Shown here one piece after another: positions 53,814 through 62,166 of a stretch of DNA of 64,000 nucleotides; the stretch's first letter is position 1, and every line of letters starts with the position of its first letter. A program made the translations under genes and the position numbers. The notes beneath the pieces were generated by a model. That model ran no database searches, was not told the DNA's origin, and worked only from the letters and a program-made list of their open reading frames with translations. Location: the NCBI RefSeq assembly GCF_003697845.1, contig NZ_RDQE01000012.1:53511-117510 (forward strand). Direction: 5' to 3'. The DNA comes from Halobellus captivus. GTDB taxonomy: Archaea; Halobacteriota; Halobacteria; Halobacteriales; Haloferacaceae.

Positions 53814-54045
53814 GGTGGCGCGCCTCCGAGTGCCCGGGAGGGCACGAGGAGCCCGCGAGGGACGCGGCGAGTGAAACGAGCCGCGAGGCTGGGGAGGTGT
53901 GAGGTACGGGGCTGTGCGGTACGGGGTGGGACGCAAAGGGGCAGTCGTGAGGCGGTCGCAGGCGACGTAAGCACTGGAGGGAGTGAGCGAAGTGAACGAC
54001 CGAAGCGCGCAACGAGCGTGCGACCGCCCCACGACTGGGGCTTTG
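53814..54045 (-). repeat. Structured repeat element, full copy B
   Basis: Read on the minus strand it has the same order as copy A. Hairpin I is bounded by caaag (complement of 54041-54045) and ctttg (complement of 53934-53938), with a 17-position stem (54019-54035 with 53944-53960; one G.U pair when read as minus-strand RNA) and a 58-base loop. The core follows at 53884-53904, then hairpin II (gcggc/gccgc, 53864-53868 with 53880-53884), hairpin III (gtgccc/gggcac, 53830-53845) and the end ggtggcgcgc (53814-53823). It lies about 140 bases after the ppc stop. Confidence 0.85.
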
Positions 54046-54379
54046 GAAGTGTCCATCGCGACAGCAAGACCTCGTTCCAATCACCTCGACATACCACGAA
54101 ACAACCGTCCGACAAGCACTCGTTATCGAAGATCCGAGTCATCCTCGGCAGTCCCGAAACGAACCGTCCAGAGAAGCGTTCGATGACACCCTGGTCCACC
54201 GGGAAGTCGGAACGAGACTGATCGACGTGGTACACGATTTTGATATAGCGGGATGAAATATACATCAGGATCGAGGCGTCGATCGAGACACCGGCATCAC
54301 TCCGCGGAAGAGCGCCGCTATCGCCGACGAGCCGGAGGCTCACGGCGAGACGAAACGGGAAACGGAGAGAGAACCGGAT
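54046..54379. other. Intergenic stretch with no supported gene
   Basis: These 334 bases between the repeat and the S19e gene contain only short frames without plausible protein content. The middle part (54200-54270) is AT-rich (gattttgatatagc, aaatatac). I see no RNA gene. Confidence 0.5.
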
Positions 54380-54835
54380 TCAGGCGTAGCGTTCGAGCTC
54401 CGGTCGGTCGAGGTCCTCGAAGACCTCTCTCGCGACCTCCGAGAGGAACGCCTCGCCCTCGTCGGAGACCCGACGGCCCTCGCCGGCGGCGGTGGTGACG
54501 AGTCCCTCCTCCTCGAGCGACTGGAGCGACGCACGAATGAGCTTGCGGGAGCCGCCCTCGTGCTCGCCGGGACGGACGACGTAGCGGTTCGAACCGCGCT
54601 TCTTCGAGCCGTACTCGGTGGCGAGCCGCTCGATGCCGATCGGCTCGTTCTGTGCGACCTTGCGGAGGAGGCTCGCCGAGCGGACGTACCAGAAGTCGTC
54701 CTGTTCGGGCGGAAGCTCCCTGCCCGCGCCGGTCTTCGTGAACTCCACCCAGTCGGGCTCGTCGATCCGCTCCTCGAGTCGCGCCGCGACGGCCTCGATG
54801 AGGGCGTCCGCCGGCACGTCGTAGATGGTTACCAT
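54380..54835 (-). CDS. rps19e: 30S ribosomal protein S19e
   Basis: The 151-residue protein matches eukaryal/archaeal S19e: it begins MVTIYDVPADALIEAVA and has WVEFTKTGAGRELPPEQDDFWYVR-type blocks, GSKKRGSNRYVV and a C-terminal helical part. S19e has a role in small-subunit maturation. ATG 54835 is the conserved start; a frame extension of 12 codons upstream runs over the TATA box. It follows the HMG-CoA synthase gene on the same strand. Confidence 0.95.
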   Translation of the reverse strand: MVTIYDVPADALIEAVAARLEERIDEPDWVEFTKTGAGRELPPEQDDFWYVRSASLLRKVAQNEPIGIERLATEYGSKKRGSNRYVVRPGEHEGGSRKLIRASLQSLEEEGLVTTAAGEGRRVSDEGEAFLSEVAREVFEDLDRPELERYA

Positions 54836-54859
54836 TAGGGGAGAATTCAGCCGGAGGTC

Positions 54860-54867
54860 GTTTAAAC
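54860..54867 (-). promoter_or_regulatory. TATA-like box of rps19e
   Basis: gtttaaac is centred 28 bases upstream of the start codon on this strand. Confidence 0.6.
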
Positions 54868-54938
54868 CCATCGTATTCGAGAGCCGTCGTGTGAGCCGTT
54901 TTCACGGAGAACGACGGGATCGACGGCCCGCCGGGGCG

Positions 54939-56282
54939 CTACTCGACGTACTCGTATTTCCGTTCGTTCATCCGGCCCCAGCCGGTGAAGACGAACTCGC
55001 CTTCGGGAGCGGTGAACTCCTCGATCTCGCGGTCGAGGTCCTTGTCGTACTCGTGGATGTCGTGGACGTCCTCGTACTCCTCCCACGTGAGGTCGTACCG
55101 GCTCTCGAGCTGCTCGTCGATGTCGAGCGCGTCGATCTCCGAGCGCCATCCCGCACGGACCGTCTCTGCGTGGATCTCCGCCTGCGCCCCGGAGCCGTAG
55201 GAGGCGACGAGCAGCGTCTCCCCCACGAAGTCCCGGTCGCGCTCGAACGCGTCGCGCAGGGCGCTCACGCGGGCGACGTGGACCGAGGAGGTGTACCAGT
55301 TGCCGACCTCGCGGGAGAGCCCGAGCGTCGGCTCGACGGCGTCGTCGTACCACGTCCGGTACTGCTCCGTCGTCTTCAGCTCGTCCATGTACTCGCGGAT
55401 CGCCGCCTCGTAGGCCTCGCGGTCGTCGTACTCGTGCTCACGCGGCTGACGGCCGATCTCGCCCGCGAGGTCGTCCTCGTACTCCGTGTCGCGGATCACG
55501 TGGCGGTACGCGAGCAGGGCCGCCTTCCGGACCATCCCCGGGAACGGCGTGTGGAACGGGGCGTACGCGAAGTCGTCGAGCTCGATCTTGCCCGCGACCG
55601 ACTCGTAGTCCTCGAGCGCCTCGCGCATCCGCGAGAGGTACACCTGCATCGAGCGCTTGCCGTCGACGCTCGGGAACTGCTGGTTCGGCTTCAGGAAGTC
55701 CGTCTCGTCCTTCGATCCGTACCCCTGGTCGTTCGAGAGTTCGACGAGGCTCGGCTCCTCGTCGATGAGCATCGCGACCGCGCCCGCGCCCTGGGTCGCC
55801 TCGCCGGGGTCGCCGCGGGCGTACAGCGCGGTGTCGGTCGCGACCACGATCGCCGCCCGCCCGCGGTTCCGCCCCGCGCGGATCCAGTTGTAGGCGTCGT
55901 CGACGGCCTGCGTGCCGGCGACGCAGGCGAACTTGCGCTCCCCCTTGTTGGCGTGGACGAAGTCCCCGTCGTACACCTTCTCCAGACAGCCCGCGATGTA
56001 CGTCGAGACGGGCTTCGAGTGGTCGAACGCCGACTCCGTGGCGACGTCTATCCGCCCGATGTCGTCGGGTTCGAGACCCTTGCGGTCCATCAGGCGCTTG
56101 GCCGCATTCGCGCCCATAGTGACGATGTCCTCGTAGACGTCCGGGAACGAGGAGTTCGTGAGCCCGAGCCCCTTCGTGTACTTCTCCGGGTCGTCGCCCT
56201 TCTGCGGGGCGAAGGTGTTCGGTAAGTCGAGTTTGAGCTTGCCGGATCGGATCTCGATGGCGTCGATCCCCACTGCGGTCAT
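54939..56282 (-). CDS. hmgS: Hydroxymethylglutaryl-CoA synthase
   Basis: The enzyme condenses acetyl-CoA and acetoacetyl-CoA to HMG-CoA, the first committed step to mevalonate and thus archaeal lipids. The 447-residue protein has the thiolase fold: Glu83 in ATESAFDHSKP, the acyl-carrying Cys120 in CVAGTQA, and His244 in APFHTPFPGM. The length is closer to bacterial/eukaryal type synthases than to the short 350-residue archaeal form, as in other haloarchaea. The C-terminal segment is rich in Asp/Glu/Tyr. Confidence 0.95.
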   Translation of the reverse strand: MTAVGIDAIEIRSGKLKLDLPNTFAPQKGDDPEKYTKGLGLTNSSFPDVYEDIVTMGANAAKRLMDRKGLEPDDIGRIDVATESAFDHSKPVSTYIAGCLEKVYDGDFVHANKGERKFACVAGTQAVDDAYNWIRAGRNRGRAAIVVATDTALYARGDPGEATQGAGAVAMLIDEEPSLVELSNDQGYGSKDETDFLKPNQQFPSVDGKRSMQVYLSRMREALEDYESVAGKIELDDFAYAPFHTPFPGMVRKAALLAYRHVIRDTEYEDDLAGEIGRQPREHEYDDREAYEAAIREYMDELKTTEQYRTWYDDAVEPTLGLSREVGNWYTSSVHVARVSALRDAFERDRDFVGETLLVASYGSGAQAEIHAETVRAGWRSEIDALDIDEQLESRYDLTWEEYEDVHDIHEYDKDLDREIEEFTAPEGEFVFTGWGRMNERKYEYVE

Positions 56283-56358
56283 GGCTGGACGTTCAGAGAG
56301 TGGCCATATGTGTGTGTCGATGCGGATTACGTCGATCGTGGAATCCTAGTTGGAAGAA

Positions 56359-58845
56359 TCATGCTTCGGTCACTTCTCCAGTGATCGTCGCGCTCTCTGT
56401 AATACTGACTTGTCCGTTAGGTGCGTCCACGTCACCATCGATGAATGAATTTGCACCGATAGACACGTCGCCATTGTCTGTGCTAATATCGGCATTCACT
56501 GTGACGTTTTCGCCGATCCCGATATTTCCGTTATTGGACGAAATTTCATCATTGACTGTCGCACCGTCCATGATCGTGATGTTCTGATTTGAGGCAGTGA
56601 TCTCTCCATTGATTGTTGTGTTCTTTCCGACGACAATATCCCCGTTATTGCTTGTAAGATCTCCATCTATGGTGTTATCATCGCCTATAATCACATCTCC
56701 GTTGGCAGTGATGTCATCCTCTATCGTAACGTCATCGCCCGTCGATACAGCGTTATTGTTACTCGTGATTTCTCCTTCGATAGTGCTCCCATCAGCTATG
56801 GAAATATCTCCGTTGGCGTCGATATCCCCCTGAATATTGGTGTTTTGTCCAATTTCGATAATGCCGTTCTGACTTTCGACATCCCCCTCGATAGTTACTC
56901 CGTCAGAGATGACGACATCTCCATTGTTTGAGACATCGTCAGAGCTATCCTGAGTAGCAATTTCCGTCCCCCCACTCCGGATCTGGAACGAGTCAGAGTC
57001 AATACCACCGTTATCGTCAGAGTAGCTGATCGTGAATCTTTCGCCAGACGGACCAGTAACGTCGATTCCACTTGCTTGAATTGTTACAATACCATCCCCA
57101 CCACCACGTTTCGTGAAAGTAATCGTGTTCGTAGTCGAGTCATAACTTATTGCGTCGTTGTTGTTCGTCTGTTCGATCAGTTCGAAATTCGCGTTTGTGT
57201 AATCGACACCTCCGTTCTGCGGATCAGAGAGGTCTATTGTCGCCGCATCGTTGTTCCCAAGATCTCCGGCGTCAAATGTGAAGGATTGGGTGTTACCATC
57301 TTGAGCGACATCAGTTACGGTAAAGTTCACTGTGGAGGATACGGCCCCCCCGACTACTGTGATCGTCGCCTCTCCCTCTTCCTCTGGAGAAGTCCACCGG
57401 CCGCTCGCGTCTTGTCCTCGAACGGTCACATTGTACTCTCCAGGTTCCCAATCCATATCGATCGTCTCGCTGAAGGGATACACTCTCGTCGTGTCGTCCG
57501 GATCGTAATCATAAGATGTTCGCTCATAGGATCCGTTCTCACTCTCGGCCACAACATCGACTCTCTGGATCGGTGTTCCACTCCGAATCGTGGTTTCATT
57601 ACCGACACTGTCGATAGTTGCGCTCAGATCCAACTGTCCCCCTTGGATTACCGATGAGGGTGAAGCACTGACACCGTATACTCTCGGACCGGATACGTTT
57701 CCTGCTCCATCGGATATAGGCAGTAAAGTAACCTCGACGCGTTCGTACCTCTCACCGTCGGATCCGTCAGCACTGACCTCATTGATCGTGAACACAGTGC
57801 CATTCTGAGAGTAGACTCGTCCCTCCGAGTTCGTCCGGAGCGTTTCTGAGGATGTCGAGTCAGTTCTAGTATAAACGTTGACTTCAGCGTCCGCGACCGG
57901 ATTGTTGTATTTGTCTCGTACTTCGACGCCAACACTTTGCCCAGAAATCACGTTCTGTCCCCCAACCGGGACGATGTAGGCCGGATCCGTCTCTCCACTG
58001 CCATCGACCGAGATTTCCGAGAGCCCAAGCCGATACGTCTCGCTTTCGTTGAGCGTGATCTCGACCCGGTCGCCGTTGGCCATGACGTTCTTCGCTGCCG
58101 GAACGTCCAGTCGATCGACGAGATCACTGGCGTTGCTGACGGCCGTCGGCAACACGATCACGATATTTCCACCGTCACCCTGGATCGGGATCGACCTCGA
58201 CCCGCGTGAGATCGTCTCCGAATCGACGCTTTTCGATTCGATTCCGTTTTCCGAGATATTCCCCGAGACGGCCGTTAGCGACACCCGATCGCTGCGAACG
58301 ACGGTCTGATCCGAGCGCGGGAGCGCCCTGTCTCCGAACTCCGCGGCGACGAGCGAGTTCTCGTACACTAATCGGGGGGCTCCTCGATATTCGTTGTAAT
58401 CGGGCGTGTATCGGATCGAACGTGTGACGAACACGGGACCGTCCGGTCCCTGTTCAGTCCCGTTGTTCCAGAAGTGGTGGACGTTCTCGTGTGCGCCGTC
58501 ACTCACGTTTACTTGTGCGTTTCTGATCTCGAATTGCTGTTCTCCGGTAGTCTCTAACGTCCCCGACGCCGCCGGTGGGTTCAGGAAGAACGTCCGCTGT
58601 GGATACCGCGTCCCGAGCTGTATCGACGTCGACCTCGCCGACCCGGTCGTTCCGGCGCTCAACACGTCGTTCCGTAGATCCAGGAAGTCCCTCTCGACCT
58701 GCTGGCTGTGTTCGAACTCGATCTCCTCGTTCTCCGTGGGGACGAACTGGACCTGATACGTCGCCATCGCGAGGATCAGGAAGCCGAAGAGGATCACCGT
58801 CCCCACCACGACCGACTGGCCCCGACGGTCGTGACTGAAACTCAT
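56359..58845 (-). CDS. Giant pilin-anchored surface protein with bactofilin-like beta-helix
   Basis: The 828-residue protein starts with a type IV pilin-like segment (RRGQSVVVGTVILFGFLILA, about 8-27) and a beta-rich stem similar to haloarchaeal DUF7289-type proteins (to about 270). Ig-like units follow (about 290-500, including NPVADAEVNVYTR) and a further domain (about 510-620). The last 185 residues or so are ten units of 18-19 residues, each of the type G-D-(V/I)-x-I-x-(D/E)-x-(T)-I-x-G-(D/E)-I, for example ANGDISIADGSTIEGEI. This is the repeat pattern of right-handed beta-helix proteins such as bactofilins. Base composition is AT-rich compared with upstream genes, so it is probably acquired. 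The TATA box at 58869-58876 supports the start at 58845. Confidence 0.85.
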   Translation of the reverse strand: MSFSHDRRGQSVVVGTVILFGFLILAMATYQVQFVPTENEEIEFEHSQQVERDFLDLRNDVLSAGTTGSARSTSIQLGTRYPQRTFFLNPPAASGTLETTGEQQFEIRNAQVNVSDGAHENVHHFWNNGTEQGPDGPVFVTRSIRYTPDYNEYRGAPRLVYENSLVAAEFGDRALPRSDQTVVRSDRVSLTAVSGNISENGIESKSVDSETISRGSRSIPIQGDGGNIVIVLPTAVSNASDLVDRLDVPAAKNVMANGDRVEITLNESETYRLGLSEISVDGSGETDPAYIVPVGGQNVISGQSVGVEVRDKYNNPVADAEVNVYTRTDSTSSETLRTNSEGRVYSQNGTVFTINEVSADGSDGERYERVEVTLLPISDGAGNVSGPRVYGVSASPSSVIQGGQLDLSATIDSVGNETTIRSGTPIQRVDVVAESENGSYERTSYDYDPDDTTRVYPFSETIDMDWEPGEYNVTVRGQDASGRWTSPEEEGEATITVVGGAVSSTVNFTVTDVAQDGNTQSFTFDAGDLGNNDAATIDLSDPQNGGVDYTNANFELIEQTNNNDAISYDSTTNTITFTKRGGGDGIVTIQASGIDVTGPSGERFTISYSDDNGGIDSDSFQIRSGGTEIATQDSSDDVSNNGDVVISDGVTIEGDVESQNGIIEIGQNTNIQGDIDANGDISIADGSTIEGEITSNNNAVSTGDDVTIEDDITANGDVIIGDDNTIDGDLTSNNGDIVVGKNTTINGEITASNQNITIMDGATVNDEISSNNGNIGIGENVTVNADISTDNGDVSIGANSFIDGDVDAPNGQVSITESATITGEVTEA

Positions 58846-58868
58846 TGCCCGTGCTGGGTCGCGAACGC

Positions 58869-58876
58869 ATATAAAT
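58869..58876 (-). promoter_or_regulatory. TATA box of the giant surface-protein gene
   Basis: atttatat on the minus strand lies 24-31 bases upstream of ATG 58845, in an otherwise GC-rich spacer. Confidence 0.65.
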
Positions 58877-58880
58877 TCCC

Positions 58881-59367
58881 GCGGCCGCGTCTCACGTGCG
58901 ATAACGCGTGGCGCGTTCGATATCTGTGGGCGCGATCCCGCCCGAGCGACCGTGCGACGACGATGAGCATGTCACCTTCAGAGACCTCGGAAGACACATC
59001 GTAAAGTCAATACCACGATATCAAATCGTTCGCAGCGGGTCAACCACAAGTTCGGAAGGTAGCTCAGTACAAACCGATAGTTGGTTGACACCAATGTGCC
59101 GATAAAACGGAGGAAGACGCACCCGTCCGCTAAACTCTCTAAATTAATTCATATACGCGGCTACCCAGTTTCCGACTTCCTACGCCATCAACGCTCAAAC
59201 GTAAGTACGATGTAGTAATGCGATCCCGTCGATGGTGGACACAGTTTCGGAACTCATCATTGGTGTATCATTCACAATCTCGACCGGTCCTCTTAACGGG
59301 CAATACAAGGAATCACAGATCGCTCAGTACAGGCAAACAATTATCGACTCTAAGCAGATCAGGAGTA
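58881..59367. other. Intergenic region with repeats, no supported gene
   Basis: Two short plus-strand frames (59218-59418 and 59232-59489) have no recognisable content. An inverted repeat gtcaacca (about 59039) / tggttgac (about 59085) encloses a copy of gctcagtaca, and a second such motif (gatcgctcagtacag) is at 59318-59332. The same 15 bases occur again at 60623-60637. Confidence 0.5.
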
Positions 59368-60216
59368 CTAATCGGAAGAAGTCTCAACGCCATATTCATA
59401 TCCAAGTTTCTCACGTAGCTGATGGAACGCATCTAATATCTTTTCTCCGTCTTCACCAGGAGGAATCTCAACTTGTGCTGGCGGAGTAGCACTCTCCGAA
59501 CCCAGAACTCGCCAAACCGTTCGACGAAGTAACGACTCCTCAGACACCGGCTTCCAATCAAGCCGTAGGAGATTCTCAGAAAACAGTGCAGTCACCTGCC
59601 GTAGCCGTTCCAAATCATATGACGATCTCTCCTGTCTATCAGAGCGATACAGAGAATTCCATTTCAAATCATACGTGGTACCATCAGTTGTCCAAGAGAC
59701 AAGCTCACCAAACGGAACGACAGCCGACCCTCGCACTTGCGCAAATGTGTCGTTCAATCTCTCAATTACTTCCTCATGTCCCCTCGCATTGATTTCTCGA
59801 ATATGTGTCTCATGCGGTACTGAGCGATATAGCCACGATTGGTCGGCTAGAACTGCAAATTCAACGAAGTAGAACAGACGGTCCGTCCACGCATCAGTAT
59901 CACCTCTTGGGACTTCGAGTAATGACTCAACCAACGCCCGGTCCTCGGGGAGCGACGCTCGAAACTCATGATCCGAACCGACAAAGATACATTCCGAGTC
60001 AGGAATCTGTACTAGCTCCCGTTGTACCGTCTCAAATTGACCGTGTTTTGGATCAAGGCCTAGGTGGACAACGGTTCCGTAGTCCATCAAAACACTAATG
60101 GCCCGGTTCTCGACTGTCACACCGCCGAGCTCATCCCAGTCTTTCACACCGGATAGACTCCGAGAGACGAGTCTATGTGTCGGTTCTGCAGCATCAAACT
60201 TCTCTGTGAACTCCAT
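59368..60216 (-). CDS. Uncharacterised protein in the AT-rich region
   Basis: The 282-residue soluble protein has no membrane segment or cysteine motif. It looks alpha/beta with a helical C-terminal half (RSSYDLERLRQVTALFSENL, EKILDAFHQLREKLGYEYG). I do not recognise a family. It begins MEFTEKFDAAEPTH at 60216. The AT-rich codon use matches the neighbouring accessory genes and not the core genes upstream. Confidence 0.65.
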   Translation of the reverse strand: MEFTEKFDAAEPTHRLVSRSLSGVKDWDELGGVTVENRAISVLMDYGTVVHLGLDPKHGQFETVQRELVQIPDSECIFVGSDHEFRASLPEDRALVESLLEVPRGDTDAWTDRLFYFVEFAVLADQSWLYRSVPHETHIREINARGHEEVIERLNDTFAQVRGSAVVPFGELVSWTTDGTTYDLKWNSLYRSDRQERSSYDLERLRQVTALFSENLLRLDWKPVSEESLLRRTVWRVLGSESATPPAQVEIPPGEDGEKILDAFHQLREKLGYEYGVETSSD

Positions 60217-60292
60217 TGTTGTTACGTACTCTCAGATTTGTTGAAATCCTCAGCAGAGATATATTCAGCTTCGGTTACAGTCAATACAACTC

Positions 60293-60616
60293 TTATATGT
60301 AGATGATAAGCGAGATACAAATTACGACAGCAGCTATCCGGGTACCACCTGCTAAGCGTTTCTTATTTTTCGGGAGTAGCTCTGCAAGACCCAACAAAGT
60401 AAATGGAACTCCGATACTGACTGCCGGGTTAATTCCCCCACCGAATCGAATTTGATTGTAAATTACATATAAAAGCGCAAATGACGCAACTGCAAGGAAG
60501 ATCAGTCCACTCTTCCGACCTTCTGGTTCTCGGAAAACGAAACTCACTATCTTATGTTCTCTCGCACAATTTAAAAAGATTAGCTCTATTGAAATCTCAG
60601 CAGATAATAGTTTCAT
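60293..60616 (-). CDS. Small membrane protein, AT-rich region
   Basis: The 107-residue frame has hydrophobic helices at about 38-55, 63-82 and 91-107, with a Lys/Arg patch (KNKKRLAGGTR) between the last two. The first 35 residues are less convincing, so the true start may lie further in. No family is recognised. Confidence 0.5.
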   Translation of the reverse strand: MKLLSAEISIELIFLNCAREHKIVSFVFREPEGRKSGLIFLAVASFALLYVIYNQIRFGGGINPAVSIGVPFTLLGLAELLPKNKKRLAGGTRIAAVVICISLIIYI

Positions 60617-60657
60617 AGCCTCGATCGCTCAGTACAGAAGGTTAGTGGGCCACGGTA

Positions 60658-60888
60658 CTACGCTCCCAACCTACCATTTTCATATGTTCTATATGTTCGA
60701 CGCAGCACAGCGAATATTGCGAGTATAAATACGGCACCTAGTATGAATCCGAATTGACCTGCGTAGGGGATGTCAAATGCTACAAATCGCGTCCCGACGA
60801 TTTGCCCTGAACGAATCATTATCATACTCAAACCTACGATTAGGATAGCTTGCAGAATGAAATCAGAGACCGTTGATCTGTTCACCAT
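60658..60888 (-). CDS. Small two-helix membrane protein, AT-rich region
   Basis: From ATG 60888 the frame gives 76 residues (MVNRSTVSDFILQAILIVG...) with two hydrophobic helices (about 8-25 and 41-60) and a basic end RRTYRTYENGRLGA. The frame is open back to 61056, but that part is polar and would run towards the promoter of the divergent ATPase gene. Function unknown. Confidence 0.5.
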   Translation of the reverse strand: MVNRSTVSDFILQAILIVGLSMIMIRSGQIVGTRFVAFDIPYAGQFGFILGAVFILAIFAVLRRTYRTYENGRLGA

Positions 60889-61090
60889 ACTGTAATTTAG
60901 TTCCGAGATGGTAAGTATCTTTTTTGTAACTGAACGGTCCGTGAGTATCCTGTACTGACCGATCCGACTAGCTGTTTTCCGGAGAGCTTCTTTGGGAGAT
61001 ACGCGCCCTACATCTATTGAACTATTTTGGAAGATTTGGAAACAGCACCCTTCCATTTATGACCCTACCAAGCCGTGTCGACGTACCATC

Positions 61091-62095
61091 ATGATAACAG
61101 ACGCCCGGGTGCTCCAACAGGAGTTCATCCCACGGGAAGTCCAACACCGAGATGCGGAGGTGAACTACCTATCAAGCATCCTCGAACCCGTCACCGAAGG
61201 GGAACCCACGGAACCAACGCTGCTACACGGGCCATCAGGAGCGGGGAAAACCTGCATCGCGCAGTACATCGTCGAAGAACTCCGCGGCTCCGTCGTTGAG
61301 CTGAACACGCAATACGTGAACTGCTGGGAAGACTACACGCGCTTCAAAACCCTGTACCAGTTACTCGACGGGATCGGGCAAACATACGATGTTCACCGGC
61401 AATCGACACCCCGTGACCTTCTCCTCGACCGGCTCCGTGACTATGACGGCCCGCCGTACGTCATCATCCTTGACGAGGTAGATCAACTCCAAGACAAGGA
61501 ACTCTTGTACGACCTCCACCGAATCCCGAAACTCACGCTGATTCTCATTGCGAACCGCGAAGAAGACCTGTTCAAACCTCTCGGCGCTCGCCTACAAAGC
61601 CGTCTCCAAAACTCGAATCGTATCCACTTCGGTCAGTACGGGCACACCGAGTTACAAGCAATTCTCCGTGACCGGGGACGGTGGGGGCTCGAACCAGACG
61701 CAATCGAATCAGCAGAACTCGCGCAAATCGCCGAGCACGCAGTTGGTGACGCACGAGTCGCCATTGGTATCCTTCGGAAAGCCGCGCGAACCGCTAGTAA
61801 TAACGGCGATAACCAGATCCGGTCCGGCATGATTTCCGACGTGGTTTCGGAAGCGAAATTGGAAATCGAACGGAACACCATTAGTCGCCTCAAACCCGAC
61901 CAGCGAGTGCTCTATAACATCATCAGTGAGTGTGAGGAGATCAAACCGCCAGCACTGTACGAACAGTACAAAGACCGTGTTGAAGACCCGAAAACCGAGC
62001 GAACCGTTCGGAACTACTTGGCGAAGTTAGAGCATTATAATCTCATCGTGGCTGACGGGAACACGAAAGCTCGAACTTACCGCGCACGGTCGTAA
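61091..62095 (+). CDS. Cdc6/Orc1-like AAA+ ATPase
   Basis: The 334-residue protein has a AAA+ module with Walker A GPSGAGKT (47-54), Walker B IILDEVD (125-131), sensor 1 at LILIANREEDLFKPLGAR and a lid domain. A C-terminal winged helix follows (about 260-330, ALYEQYKDRVEDPKTERTVR). This is the Orc1/Cdc6 layout but shorter than chromosomal initiators, so a replication initiator of a mobile element, or a Cdc6-like ATPase of another system, is likely. ATG 61091 with TATA-like catttatga (61054-61062) suggests a leaderless start. It is followed 71 bases later by a Cas4-like nuclease gene on the same strand. Confidence 0.85.
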   Translation: MITDARVLQQEFIPREVQHRDAEVNYLSSILEPVTEGEPTEPTLLHGPSGAGKTCIAQYIVEELRGSVVELNTQYVNCWEDYTRFKTLYQLLDGIGQTYDVHRQSTPRDLLLDRLRDYDGPPYVIILDEVDQLQDKELLYDLHRIPKLTLILIANREEDLFKPLGARLQSRLQNSNRIHFGQYGHTELQAILRDRGRWGLEPDAIESAELAQIAEHAVGDARVAIGILRKAARTASNNGDNQIRSGMISDVVSEAKLEIERNTISRLKPDQRVLYNIISECEEIKPPALYEQYKDRVEDPKTERTVRNYLAKLEHYNLIVADGNTKARTYRARS

Positions 62096-62166
62096 CCCGG
62101 TGTGAATCGTGTTTCGGAAACACCACGCCCGTCCCTATTGTCACTCAGGCTGTCTCTGTTCTCGCA

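Noticed and set aside
53736..54343. Frames of 100-198 residues between ppc and rps19e
   Set aside because: They cover structured repeat B and AT-rich spacer; the amino acid content is not protein-like.
57076..57657. Plus-strand frame of 193 residues opposite the giant surface protein
   Set aside because: The minus-strand frame is continuous for 828 codons with clear domains; this is its complement in AT-rich DNA.
59218..59489. Two short plus-strand frames (66 and 85 residues)
   Set aside because: No domain, partial overlap with the gene at 59368 and no convincing promoter.
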